Below are positions 18,045 through 26,386 of a DNA stretch of 64,000 bases, one piece after another. Numbering within the stretch: the first letter of the stretch is position 1; every line of letters begins with the position of its first letter. Made by a program: the position numbers and the translations under genes. This DNA comes from Thiohalophilus sp. (GTDB taxonomy: Bacteria; Pseudomonadota; Gammaproteobacteria; UBA6429; Thiohalophilaceae): the NCBI RefSeq assembly GCF_034522235.1, contig NZ_JAXHLN010000003.1:1798001-1862000 (forward strand). Reading direction: 5' to 3'. Under the pieces are notes generated by a model, which saw only the letters and a program-made list of their open reading frames with translations, did not search any database and was not told the origin of the DNA.

Positions 18045-18088
18045 TTGGATAAAATCAATACTCAATCTCCGTATTGATTTTTATTGGC

Positions 18089-19342
18089 CTACAGCCAGAA
18101 CAGACTCACCCCGCCCGCAACACAGGCGATCAGAGCCACGGGCAAAAGCCGCCATAACATTTGTCGACCCGCAATCATCAGCGCCAGTGCCGTCTTGAAC
18201 AAGGTATTGGCGATAGCGGCGATCACAATACCGCGCACGGCGGTCTCGGGTGCCAGATCCGACCTGGCCATTGAGGCCAGCGACAGGGTGATCGCATCCA
18301 CATCGGCAATCCCCGAGATCAGCGCGACCAGATAGATCCCGGCATCGCCAAGCCAGGCCATGAAGGCCTGCGCCAAAAACATCACCAGCGCCAGCAGCAG
18401 TCCGAACTGCAAGGCCATCTTGATTTGAAAGGGGTTGGTGACGGGTAATTCCGCCTCGCCCGGTGCCTCTTTGCGATGCCAGATGACAATGACGCCAACC
18501 AGCATGACGGCCGTCATCAGCAGAATCGGCAACAGCGTGGGAACCAGCAAGTCGCGGTTAACCACCGCGATCTCCAGCAGTATGCGAGGGAACATGATGG
18601 TCTCCGCCAGCAAAATGGCGGCGCAGATCACCGCGATTCGGGCTTTTTTCTGTGCCAGCTTGGATAAATTGAGCGTGGCGGCGGTCGAGGAGACCAGCCC
18701 GCCCAGAAAACCGGTAATCAGCAGCCCCTTGCGCGAACCGACAATTTTTATCGCCGCATAGCCGGCAAATGAAATACCGGCAATCAGCACGACCATCCAC
18801 CAGATTTGATACGGATTGATCGCCTGCCAGGGGCCGAATCCCTGATCGGGCATTAAGGGCAGTATGACGATCCAGATCAGGGCCAGCTTGAGAATGGCGG
18901 AAAGTTCGTCGAAATCAAGCAGTTTTAACCAGCCATGTAACAATGGTTTAAGGCTGAGAATAAGGGCGGTGATGATTGCCCCGGCCGTGGCAACGTGTAT
19001 GGAGCCACTGACAGCCAGGGCACCCAGCGCGAAGGTGATCAGGCCGGCAACGATGGTGGTAATCCCGAAATCCTTCGTGTGGCTGACTGCCACGACATGC
19101 GCAACAATCAGCAGGCTCGCCAGCGCCAGGAAAGCAAACCCCAGCAGCCAGGTATCCAGCTGATGGGCCAGCAAACCCCACAGACCGCCTAACAGACCAA
19201 TCAACCCGAAGGTACGCAGGCCGGCAACGCGCAGTCCTTCGTCACTCTCGCGATCTTTCCAACCCCGCTCCAGGCCAATCGTTAAACCGATGGCGATGGC
19301 GATACCAAGCTGTGTAAAGGTTTCGAGCATGCCGTTTGTCAT
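18089..19342 (-). CDS. MgtC/SapB-family membrane protein with DUF4010 domain
   Basis: About 417 residues from the ATG at 19342, hydrophobic throughout with perhaps 12 helices. The N-terminal part has the MgtC/SapB pattern (AIGLTIGLERGW, RVAGLRTFGLIGLLGGL). The C-terminal part, with GFLGGLVSSTAATLNLSKLA and the closing ISGIADVDAITLSLA, is DUF4010. Such proteins are inner-membrane proteins of unknown transport function; the MgtC part is linked to magnesium homeostasis in other species. The gene converges on rne. No ribosome site stands out. Confidence 0.85.
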   Translation of the reverse strand: MTNGMLETFTQLGIAIAIGLTIGLERGWKDRESDEGLRVAGLRTFGLIGLLGGLWGLLAHQLDTWLLGFAFLALASLLIVAHVVAVSHTKDFGITTIVAGLITFALGALAVSGSIHVATAGAIITALILSLKPLLHGWLKLLDFDELSAILKLALIWIVILPLMPDQGFGPWQAINPYQIWWMVVLIAGISFAGYAAIKIVGSRKGLLITGFLGGLVSSTAATLNLSKLAQKKARIAVICAAILLAETIMFPRILLEIAVVNRDLLVPTLLPILLMTAVMLVGVIVIWHRKEAPGEAELPVTNPFQIKMALQFGLLLALVMFLAQAFMAWLGDAGIYLVALISGIADVDAITLSLASMARSDLAPETAVRGIVIAAIANTLFKTALALMIAGRQMLWRLLPVALIACVAGGVSLFWL

Positions 19343-19401
19343 ATTTATGACCAATCAATAAGTTGATTCTATCCTTAGATGCCACAACATGACAAATCCA
19401 T

Positions 19402-19428
19402 GACTAAACAACTGCTCCAAATTCATGC
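19402..19428. repeat. 27-bp dispersed repeat, copy B
   Basis: GACTAAACAACTGCTCCAAA and the next seven bases match 1054-1080 at 24 of 27 positions. It lies upstream of the MgtC-like gene, in a gene-free stretch (19355-19726) that otherwise contains the inverted repeat at 19452-19535. Confidence 0.6.
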
Positions 19429-19451
19429 CTGGTTTATACTCTGGCCAATCC

Positions 19452-19535
19452 TGTAGGTCACGCTGGCGTTAGCCTGCGTGACATCTTTGCCGACGCGGAG
19501 AATGTCAGGTAGCGCTGCGCGCAACCTGACCTACA
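19452..19535. repeat. Imperfect 34-bp inverted repeat (TGTAGGTCA type)
   Basis: The arms 19452-19484 and 19502-19535 start and end with TGTAGGTCA / TGACCTACA and share GTGACAT / ATGTCA at the inner side, with differing GC-rich centres. Sequences of this look are widespread intergenic palindromes in proteobacteria. It occupies the gene-free region next to the second IS. Confidence 0.7.
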
Positions 19536-19726
19536 CTTTTACGCGCCTTATGGGAGAAGTTATTTAGACTTGATATCCAGATATTAAATTGTTACTTGGC
19601 GTGCAGCCTCAGAACACCTTTTAGGAACAGATATTTCGATAGCCGTTCCGAATACCAGTGCCGATGAAAGCCAGGATAATCTGGCATTTGAAACGGCTAT
19701 TTAGCAATAATCATTGCCTAACCGCG

Positions 19727-21054
19727 GAGACTGTAAATAATTCTGTGTAACTGCCCGCTTAGAACTGCTCCGGCATTCTGTCCGGGAATTCAATCATAAA
19801 GCGATTGAGCGCGTTCTTCCAATGGTGAATGGGCATGGTCCATTTTTTCGATGCCGCCTGGATGGCCAGGTAGACGACCTTGAGGGCGGATTCATCGTTA
19901 GGGAAAACCTTGCGATTTTTGACCGCCTTGCGGATCACGCTGTTCAGTGATTCGATGGCGTTGGTCGTGTAGATCACCCGACGGATGTCATCCGGATAGT
20001 CGAACAGGGTAATCAGGTTGGGCCAGTGTCGCCGCCAGCTGGCACTGATCGACGGGAACTGATCATCCCAGCGAGCCGCAAAGGCGTCGAGCTCCTGCTC
20101 GGCTTCGGCCACCGTCAGGGAGGTGTAGATCTTTTTCAAATCCGCGGCGACCGCCTTGCGCTGTTTCCAGGCCACGAACTTCAGCGAGTTGCGCACCATG
20201 TGGACGATACACAGCTGGATTTTTGTTTTGGGGTAGACGGTATTGATCGCCTCGGGGAAGCCGGTCAGACCGTCCACGGCGGCGATAAAGATATCCCGGA
20301 CACCCCGCTGCTGGAGTTCGGTCAACACGGACAACCAGAACTTAGCCCCCTCGTTCTCATTGAGCCAGAGCCCCAGCAGTTCTTTCTGGCCGTCCAGGTT
20401 GATACCCAGCGCCAGATAGATGGCCTTGTTGCTGACCCGCTTGTCCTGGCGGATCTTGATGTGGATGCAGTCCAGATAGACGATGGGATAGATCTCGTCC
20501 AGCGGTCGGCACTGCCACTGCTGCACTTCCTCAATCACCTGCGCGGTGACCTGGGAGATGAGCGTAGGGGAAACCTCGACGCCGTAGAGCTCTAGTAGCA
20601 TGGCAACGATATCGCGGGTACTCATGCCCCGACTGTAGAGCGCCAGGATTTTATCGTTGAACATCGGCAGACGCGTCTGCCCCTTGGGAATAATGAGCGG
20701 CTCAAACTCGCCGTTACGGTCTCGAGGCACATCGAGGGTCAGTGCGCCCTGTTCGCCTTTGAGGGTTTTGGCGCTATACCCGTTACGGCTGTTGCCGGTG
20801 TTGTGGCCGGCTGTGGCGTGCTTGGGATAGCCGAGATGGTCAGTCATCTCGCCTTCGAGCATGGCCTCAAAGGCTTTTTGCTGAAGCTGCTGGGTCAATG
20901 CGGCAAGCTGTTCTGGCGTTTTGACTGCCTTGACCAGTTCTTCAAGCTGCGGGTCGAGATCGGTTTTGGTTTTTGTTCTTCTGCTCATGTGTCTTCTCCT
21001 TTATTATCAAGGGTATGGGACTTTGAGCAGTTACACAATTTAATTTACAGTCTC
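19727..21054 (-). mobile_element. IS256-family insertion sequence, copy 2 (1328 bp)
   Basis: Complete element in the opposite orientation to copy 1. The ends read GAGACTGTAAATAATTCTGT and, at the other side, AATTTACAGTCTC. The direct repeat TAACCGCG at 19719-19726 and 21055-21062 is the 8-bp target duplication. It landed exactly at the stop codon of the phasin-like gene, and the terminal base of the IS rebuilds the TAG. Confidence 0.95.
19759..20988 (-). CDS. IS256-family (Mutator-type) transposase, second copy
   Basis: 409 residues, intact. Catalytic DDE residues lie in VYLDCIHIKI, AAVDGLTGFPEA and TTNAIESLNSVIRK. It is a close relative of the transposase at 8837-10066 with the same length and gap-free alignment, but with many substitutions, for instance ELVKAVKTPEQLAALTQ here against ALVNSIKTPEELEDLTR there. 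So the two copies arrived as different isoforms or have diverged for a long time; they are not a recent duplication. Confidence 0.97.
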   Translation of the reverse strand: MSRRTKTKTDLDPQLEELVKAVKTPEQLAALTQQLQQKAFEAMLEGEMTDHLGYPKHATAGHNTGNSRNGYSAKTLKGEQGALTLDVPRDRNGEFEPLIIPKGQTRLPMFNDKILALYSRGMSTRDIVAMLLELYGVEVSPTLISQVTAQVIEEVQQWQCRPLDEIYPIVYLDCIHIKIRQDKRVSNKAIYLALGINLDGQKELLGLWLNENEGAKFWLSVLTELQQRGVRDIFIAAVDGLTGFPEAINTVYPKTKIQLCIVHMVRNSLKFVAWKQRKAVAADLKKIYTSLTVAEAEQELDAFAARWDDQFPSISASWRRHWPNLITLFDYPDDIRRVIYTTNAIESLNSVIRKAVKNRKVFPNDESALKVVYLAIQAASKKWTMPIHHWKNALNRFMIEFPDRMPEQF

Positions 21055-21590
21055 TAACCGCGCGCCTTTTTCCTGGCCGGTTTTTTCTTGCTGACTTTCT
21101 TTTTGGCGGCCTTCTTTTTGGTTGTTTTTTTCCCGGCAACCTTTTTCTTGACCGCTTTCTTTTTAGTCGCCTTCTTTCCGGCTGTCTTTTTCTTTGCGGC
21201 TTTCTTTTTGCTTGCCGGCTTTTTTGCTATTTTCTTTTTGCCGGTTTTCTTACCGGATTTGGCGAGCGCATTCTCCGTGGCCTTGCGCAACTGATTGAAT
21301 CGTTCCGAAACACCGTTGACCAGCTCGCCTCTCAATTCTTCGACCTCCTTGACCACCCTCTCCCAGTATTCCCGGGGATGAATATCGGAAACCTGGTTCC
21401 GCAAATCTTCCGTCCTTTGCGAGGTCGATTTGGCGGCGGAAGAGACCTTGTTACTGACCTTGTCGAACCCCTCATGGATTTCTTTCATCATCTGCTCGCG
21501 AATTCTCTCCGCTTCTTTCATCGCATCGGTGGTGCGGGTGCGCACCGACTCTTTGAACCTCGAACCTGCTCCCGTTTTTTTCGTTGCCAT
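21054..21590 (-). CDS. Phasin-like protein with lysine/alanine-rich histone-H1-like tail
   Basis: 178 residues from the ATG at 21590, preceded by a perfect AGGAGA ribosome site five bases away. The first 110 residues are predicted helical and charged, with phasin-like spacing (EQMMKEIHEGFDKVSNKV). The last 65 are almost only Lys, Ala and Thr in KKAAKKK and KKKVAGKK repeats, as in the PhaF/AlgP and histone-H1-like tails that bind DNA. Likely a granule- or nucleoid-associated protein; the function is inferred. Its TAG stop overlaps the last base of the second IS, which separated the gene from whatever followed. Confidence 0.75.
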   Translation of the reverse strand: MATKKTGAGSRFKESVRTRTTDAMKEAERIREQMMKEIHEGFDKVSNKVSSAAKSTSQRTEDLRNQVSDIHPREYWERVVKEVEELRGELVNGVSERFNQLRKATENALAKSGKKTGKKKIAKKPASKKKAAKKKTAGKKATKKKAVKKKVAGKKTTKKKAAKKKVSKKKPARKKARG

Positions 21591-21650
21591 AGTGTCTCCT
21601 CTCAGTACAAAACGCTTAATCTCTACCATCTATAGCAGAATCTTTTCGAT

Positions 21651-21677
21651 AAAAAAACCGGGCTGGCGCCCGGTTTG
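21651..21677 (-). terminator. Rho-independent terminator between two minus-strand genes
   Basis: On the minus strand ACCGGGC pairs with GCCCGGT (21668-21674 with 21657-21663) across a four-base loop and is followed by seven T. It lies 11 bases after the stop of the gene at 21688 and upstream of the phasin-like gene, so the two are transcribed separately. Confidence 0.9.
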
Positions 21678-21687
21678 TGATGCGGTT

Positions 21688-21897
21688 TTATTCGTAAATG
21701 ATTTCCGGCCAGAAGGTTTTTTCCGGTTCCTTGGCAGCCAGTTCCTCGACCTTCTTCTTGGCCTCGCCGTAGGTCATCTCGTCGTCAAAATGGCCGCGTT
21801 CGAATTTGGTCTTGTATTTCCAGCCGATGCGAAAACCAGTTGCGTCATCCGGACGATTCAATGGATCGGCTTTGGGTTTGAATGTACCTGTCGCCAT
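21688..21897 (-). CDS. Small conserved-looking hypothetical protein
   Basis: 69 residues from the ATG at 21897, with a GGAGGT ribosome site six bases upstream and a terminator right after the stop, so this is a genuine gene. It is soluble and charged, rich in Lys, Glu and aromatic residues, with FRIGWKYKTKFERGHF in the middle and a KTFWPEIIYE end. I do not recognise a family. There is no signal peptide or membrane segment. Confidence 0.75.
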   Translation of the reverse strand: MATGTFKPKADPLNRPDDATGFRIGWKYKTKFERGHFDDEMTYGEAKKKVEELAAKEPEKTFWPEIIYE

Positions 21898-22077
21898 CAC
21901 TTACCTCCTTGCGGTTTACTTGAGTCTTGAACTTGGTTATACACCATTATAAGGATTCATGTGCAGGTTTCCAGGGGGCCGGGCTGGCTGTGGTGGACAA
22001 AAATGCGGTAATTCAGTCTAAAACCCCTTTTGTTTCAGTTATTTACACTCGACCTCTGGAGCCGCTAGAATAGCCGT

Positions 22078-22842
22078 ATGGATTTAATCGACACCCATTG
22101 CCATCTCGATGATCCCGTTTTCGATACCGATCGCGAGCAGCTGCTCGGCCGGTGTCGCCAGACGGGTGTGCGCCGGATTGTGGTGCCCGGCGTGACCGCC
22201 GACAGCTGGTCCCGGCTCCTGGCGCTGTGCGAGGCGGACGCCGGCCTCTATCCGGCGCTGGGCATGCACCCCCTGTATCTCGAGGCGCACAAACCGGCAC
22301 ATCTGGATCAACTGACCAGCTTGTTGGAGGAAAGCCGGCCCGTTGCGATCGGTGAGATTGGACTGGACTATTACATTGAGAACCCCGACCGGCGGAATCA
22401 GGAGTCGTTATTGCGTGCCCAGCTGGACTTTGCCCGGCATACCGAGCTGCCGGTGTTGCTGCATTGTCGCAAGGCCCACGATCGGATCCTCAAGGCTTTG
22501 CGCGAGATCCCGGTCCGTGGCGGTATCGCCCATGCCTTTAATGGCAGCCTGCAGCAGGCACACCAGTATATCGAGCTGGGCTTCAAGCTGGGGTTCGGCG
22601 GCATGCTCACCTACGAGCGCTCCAATAAACTGCGTAAACTGGCCCGCGAGCTGCCTCTGGAGGTGATCGTACTGGAGACCGACGCCCCGGACATGACCGT
22701 CGCCTCCCATCACGGTGAGCGTAACAGTCCCGAATACCTGCCCGAATGCCTGGCGGCATTGGCCGAAGTGCGCAACGCCGATCCCACCGAGGTGGCGCGG
22801 CAAACCACCGCCAATGCCGAAGCCGTGCTCGGATTGCACTAA
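22078..22842 (+). CDS. TatD-family metal-dependent hydrolase (YjjV-like)
   Basis: 254 residues with the full TatD pattern: DTHCHLDD (two metal-binding histidines) at the start, GEIGLDYY (glutamate) near 90, LLHCRKAH (histidine), IAHAFNGS (histidine), and ETDAPDM (aspartate) near 205. TatD proteins are cytosolic Mg-dependent 3'-5' exonucleases or D-tyrosyl-tRNA-related deacylases; YjjV is the closest subgroup by look. It is three bases upstream of tcdA, with which it forms an operon. Confidence 0.92.
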   Translation: MDLIDTHCHLDDPVFDTDREQLLGRCRQTGVRRIVVPGVTADSWSRLLALCEADAGLYPALGMHPLYLEAHKPAHLDQLTSLLEESRPVAIGEIGLDYYIENPDRRNQESLLRAQLDFARHTELPVLLHCRKAHDRILKALREIPVRGGIAHAFNGSLQQAHQYIELGFKLGFGGMLTYERSNKLRKLARELPLEVIVLETDAPDMTVASHHGERNSPEYLPECLAALAEVRNADPTEVARQTTANAEAVLGLH

Positions 22843-22845
22843 ACC

Positions 22846-23664
22846 ATGACCCACGATGACTATGATGAACGCTTCGGCGGCCTGCGTCGCCTGTATGGTG
22901 AGCAGGTCTATCCCTGGCTGGCGCAACTGCACATCGCCGTGGTCGGGCTGGGCGGTGTCGGCTCCTGGGCTGTGGAAGCGCTGGCGCGCACCGGCGTCGG
23001 CACACTGACTCTGATCGATTACGATACCGTGGCCGCGAGTAACATCAACCGGCAATTGCCCGCGCTGAGCGACACGATCGGCGAGAAAAAATCCATCGTC
23101 ATGAGCCGACGCATCCAGGAAATCAACCCCGCTTGCCGGGTCAATGTGATCGATGATTTTATTAACAGCGACAACCTGCCCGACTATCTTTCAGCAAACA
23201 AAAACTACGATTACGTCATCGACGCCATCGACAGTATCAAATTCAAGACCGAGATGATCGCGCATTGCCGGCGCAACAAGCTACCGATTATCACCACCGG
23301 CGGCGCCGGCGGCGTCACTGACCCGAATCTGATCCATGTCGCGGATCTGAGCAAAACCTACAACGATGCCCTCGCCGCCAAAGTGCGCAACAATCTGCGC
23401 GCCCGTTTCGGTTTCAGCAAGAACCCGAAGCGCGGCTTCGGAGTTGAATGTGTGTTCTCCTCGCAGCATAAACTCTATCCCAAAGAGGACGGTAGCGTGA
23501 GCCATCAAAAACCGGGGATTCACGGCGTTAACCTGGATTGTCGCTTCGGTTACGGCTCGGCGGTCTTTGTCACCGCCACGTTCGGCATGATCGCCGCCTC
23601 ACGTGCCATCAACAAGGCACTGCATAAACGTCAACGCAAAGAGCAAGAGGCCGGGCATGACTGA
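22846..23664 (+). CDS. tcdA: tRNA threonylcarbamoyladenosine dehydratase TcdA
   Basis: 272 residues of the E1/ThiF-MoeB superfamily. RFGGLRRLYG opens the protein, VVGLGGVGSWAVEAL is the ATP-binding glycine loop, DYDTVAASNINRQ the adenylation region, and TGGAGGVTDP and VECVFSSQ follow as in TcdA (CsdL). It uses ATP to cyclise t6A at position 37 of ANN-decoding tRNAs to ct6A. The 3' end overlaps the start of the radical SAM gene by eight bases, indicating coupled translation. Confidence 0.94.
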   Translation: MTHDDYDERFGGLRRLYGEQVYPWLAQLHIAVVGLGGVGSWAVEALARTGVGTLTLIDYDTVAASNINRQLPALSDTIGEKKSIVMSRRIQEINPACRVNVIDDFINSDNLPDYLSANKNYDYVIDAIDSIKFKTEMIAHCRRNKLPIITTGGAGGVTDPNLIHVADLSKTYNDALAAKVRNNLRARFGFSKNPKRGFGVECVFSSQHKLYPKEDGSVSHQKPGIHGVNLDCRFGYGSAVFVTATFGMIAASRAINKALHKRQRKEQEAGHD

Positions 23665-25165
23665 TATCACCCTCTGTACACTTAATGCCCGCTATTTTCA
23701 CAGCTCGCTGGGATTGCGCTATTTGTACGCCAATCTTGGCAATCTGCAATCGCGTGCCCGGATCCGGGAATTCATTATCAATCAGCGGCCCATCGAGATT
23801 GCCGAGCAGCTATTGGCTGACAACCCGACGATCATCGGTCTGGGCATTTATATCTGGAATATTGCGCAAAGCCGGGAGCTGATCGCCATCCTGCGTCGCG
23901 TGCGCCCCGATCTCATCATCATTGTCGGCGGACCGGAGGTGAGCTACGAGCAGTCCACTCTACCTTTTTATGACGAGGTGGATCATATTGTCAGTGGTCA
24001 GGGGGATCTGGCTTTTGCCAGACTCTGCAAGCGGCTACTGGATGGCGAACCGATTGAGGAGAAGATCGTGCCGCCGGAGCCGTTCAAGCTGGCGGATCTG
24101 GCCTTCCCCTATCCCTATTATACCGACGAGGATATCCGCAACCGCTTCATCTATGTCGAGGCCTCGCGCGGCTGTCCCTTCAAATGCGAGTTCTGTCTCT
24201 CGGCGCTGGATAAAACCGCCTGGCCGTTCGATCTGGATCAATTTCTTGCCCACATGGACGATCTTTATCAACGCGGCGCCCGGCATTTCAAATTCATCGA
24301 TCGGACCTTCAATCTCAAGGTGGCCAGCAGCCTGAGGATTATGGAATTCTTCCTGGCACGGATCAACGACGGAATGTTTTTGCATTTTGAACTGATTCCG
24401 GATCATCTCCCCGATCAACTGAAAACCATGATTCAGCAATTCCCGCCCGGAACGCTGCAATTCGAGATTGGCATCCAGACTTTCAACCCGGAGGTACAGG
24501 AACGTATCAGTCGCTGCCAGGATGATGACAAGGCCGAGGCGAATATCCGTTTTTTGCGCGAGCAAACCCATGCGCATCTGCATACAGATCTGATCCTGGG
24601 TCTGCCTGGCGAAGATGTGGCGAGTATCGCCCGGGGCTTTGATAAGCTAATTGACCTGAATCCGCATGAAATCCAGGTCGGCATCCTCAAGCGGCTGCGC
24701 GGCGCACCGATAATTCGTCACATCGACGAATATCAACTGTGCTTTAATCCCGCGCCGCCATACAATATTCTCAGTACCCGCGACATCGACTTTGCCACGA
24801 TGCAACGCCTGAGTCGCTTTGCCCGCTACTGGGATATGATCGGCAACTCGGGGCGTTTCAACCGGACCCGCTCGTTGCTGCTCGACAAGATCCCTTTCGA
24901 GCGCTTTCTCCAGCTGTCGGACTGGTTATATGCCACCACCGGGCAGACCCACAAGATCGCCCTGCCCCGACTGTTTCGCCTGATCTACCAGGGCGCACGG
25001 GAATTATTCGATCTCGACGAACAGCAACTGTATGACGCCATGTACGAGGACTACACCACCTGCGGCATGAAAGGCGAACCTGACTTCAATACAAATTTGA
25101 GTAAAATCACACCGGCGCGACAGACGGGCCTTGCCAACCGTCAATCAAGACACAAGTTAAATTAA
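23657..25165 (+). CDS. B12-binding-domain radical SAM protein with DUF4080
   Basis: 502 residues from the ATG at 23657. An N-terminal Rossmann-like B12-binding region (VGGPEVSYE at about 95) precedes the radical SAM core with the cluster motif SRGCPFKCEFC (CX3CX2C) near 175-183. A C-terminal DUF4080 domain (about 370-480) contains the conserved YQGARELFDLDEQQLYDAMY. The family is widespread and uncharacterised; many members modify RNA, protein or lipids with help of cobalamin. It is cotranscribed with tatD-like and tcdA; a tRNA-related role is only a guess from that context. Confidence 0.88.
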   Translation: MTDITLCTLNARYFHSSLGLRYLYANLGNLQSRARIREFIINQRPIEIAEQLLADNPTIIGLGIYIWNIAQSRELIAILRRVRPDLIIIVGGPEVSYEQSTLPFYDEVDHIVSGQGDLAFARLCKRLLDGEPIEEKIVPPEPFKLADLAFPYPYYTDEDIRNRFIYVEASRGCPFKCEFCLSALDKTAWPFDLDQFLAHMDDLYQRGARHFKFIDRTFNLKVASSLRIMEFFLARINDGMFLHFELIPDHLPDQLKTMIQQFPPGTLQFEIGIQTFNPEVQERISRCQDDDKAEANIRFLREQTHAHLHTDLILGLPGEDVASIARGFDKLIDLNPHEIQVGILKRLRGAPIIRHIDEYQLCFNPAPPYNILSTRDIDFATMQRLSRFARYWDMIGNSGRFNRTRSLLLDKIPFERFLQLSDWLYATTGQTHKIALPRLFRLIYQGARELFDLDEQQLYDAMYEDYTTCGMKGEPDFNTNLSKITPARQTGLANRQSRHKLN

Positions 25166-25189
25166 AGCCATGCAAATGCAATTAGTAAA

Positions 25190-25218
25190 CTCGTCACTCG
25201 GCCCTCGTCACTCGTAAC
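25190..25218. repeat. CTCGTCA heptamer repeat
   Basis: Four successive seven-base words CTCGTCA, CTCGGCC, CTCGTCA and CTCGTAA lie eight bases before the greB start. Related words occur at 51027-51081 and 51178-51210. The repeat sits in the leader of greB and may influence its expression. Confidence 0.75.
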
Positions 25219-25225
25219 TGGAATT

Positions 25226-25732
25226 ATGGGCCGTTACCGACCTCCCCAACCCAAAGCCTCTCCCTATATTACCCGGGAGGGCTACGACCGTCTGCAGCAG
25301 GAAATGCGCCGCCTGTGGGATCGGCGCGCGGAGGTGACGCAGGCGTTGGCCGCCGCGGCTGCCGAAGGCGATCGCTCCGAGAACGCCGAATACATCTATC
25401 GTAAAAAGGAGCTGGGCGGGATCGATCGACGCATCCGCTATTTGCAAAAGCGCCTTCCGGAGCTGACCATTGCGCCGGATACGCCCTCCAATCCGCAACA
25501 GGTCTTTTTCGGGGCCCGGGTTTCGCTGGAAGATGAATCGGGCAACACGCTAGACTACCGCCTCGTCGGTCCCGACGAGCTGGCGCCGGATCAGGGCGAT
25601 ATCAGCATCGACTCGCCTCTGGCGCGGGCACTGCTGAAGAAGGAAGTCGATGATGAAATCATGGTCGAGACCCCGGGAGGCACAGTGACTTATTATATCA
25701 ACGCCATTGTCTACAACCCGAAGCGGAATTGA
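25226..25732 (+). CDS. greB: Transcription elongation factor GreB
   Basis: 168 residues. The N-terminal coiled coil has [14 protein letters not shown] and the tip loop [13 protein letters not shown] with the acidic residues (D, E) that reach into RNA polymerase and stimulate transcript cleavage. The C-terminal FKBP-like domain has [20 protein letters not shown] and [16 protein letters not shown]. The long, basic N-terminus and [11 protein letters not shown] identify GreB rather than GreA. The stop overlaps the region of the next start (TGAGATG). Confidence 0.95.
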   Translation: MGRYRPPQPKASPYITREGYDRLQQEMRRLWDRRAEVTQALAAAAAEGDRSENAEYIYRKKELGGIDRRIRYLQKRLPELTIAPDTPSNPQQVFFGARVSLEDESGNTLDYRLVGPDELAPDQGDISIDSPLARALLKKEVDDEIMVETPGGTVTYYINAIVYNPKRN

Positions 25733-25733
25733 G

Positions 25734-26386
25734 ATGCAGTCCATCGTTCAAGCCCGGCATCTGGCAAAACATTTCGCCAAATTCACCGCGGTGAAGGATG
25801 TCAGTTTCTCTATTCCGCACGGTGAATGTTTCGGCTTTCTCGGCCCCAACGGGGCTGGCAAGACTACGATCCTGCGCATTCTGCTTGGTTTGTCACCGGC
25901 TACCGGCGGTCAAATGACAATTTTTGATCTGGATATTCAGCAACAGGCGCGTGAGATCCGTCGTCGTATCGGTATGGTACCGCAACACGACAATCTGGAT
26001 CCCGACTTTACGGTGCGCGAGAATCTGCAGATCTATGCCAGCTATTTTTCGCTTCCCATTACATGGAAGAAGCCGAACGGCTGTGTGACGAACTGGTGGT
26101 GATGGATCATGGCCTGATTCTGGATCAAGGCAGTCCGGCACAATTGATTAAACGTCATGTGGAACCGGACGTGATCGAGATCCGCGGCGAGCTGCTCGAC
26201 AGCCGTGAAATCGAGCAGCTCTGTCGGGTCGAACATATAGGCCGTTCACATTATTGTTATACCCATAACCCGCGCCCGCTGCTGGACCATCTCCAGAATC
26301 AGCACGATCTGGTCTTCCTGCACCGCCCGGCGGATCTCGAAGACGTGTTTCTCAAACTGACCGGCCGCGAGTTGCGCGACACATGA
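25734..26386 (+). pseudogene. ABC-2 type ATPase (NodI-like) with internal deletion
   Basis: The first part (25734 to about 26055) has the Walker A GPNGAGKTT, the Q-loop in GMVPQHDNLDPDF and RENLQIYASYF. It then jumps directly to HYMEEAERLCDELVVMDHG, which normally follows the H-loop, but in another frame (from 26057). Roughly 90 residues with the LSGGM signature, Walker B, D-loop and most of the H-loop are missing, so no functional ATPase can be made from either part. The rest to 26386 is the normal C-terminus of a NodI-like subunit. The permease gene follows with an ATGA overlap. A sequencing or assembly fault could produce the same picture. Confidence 0.85.
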
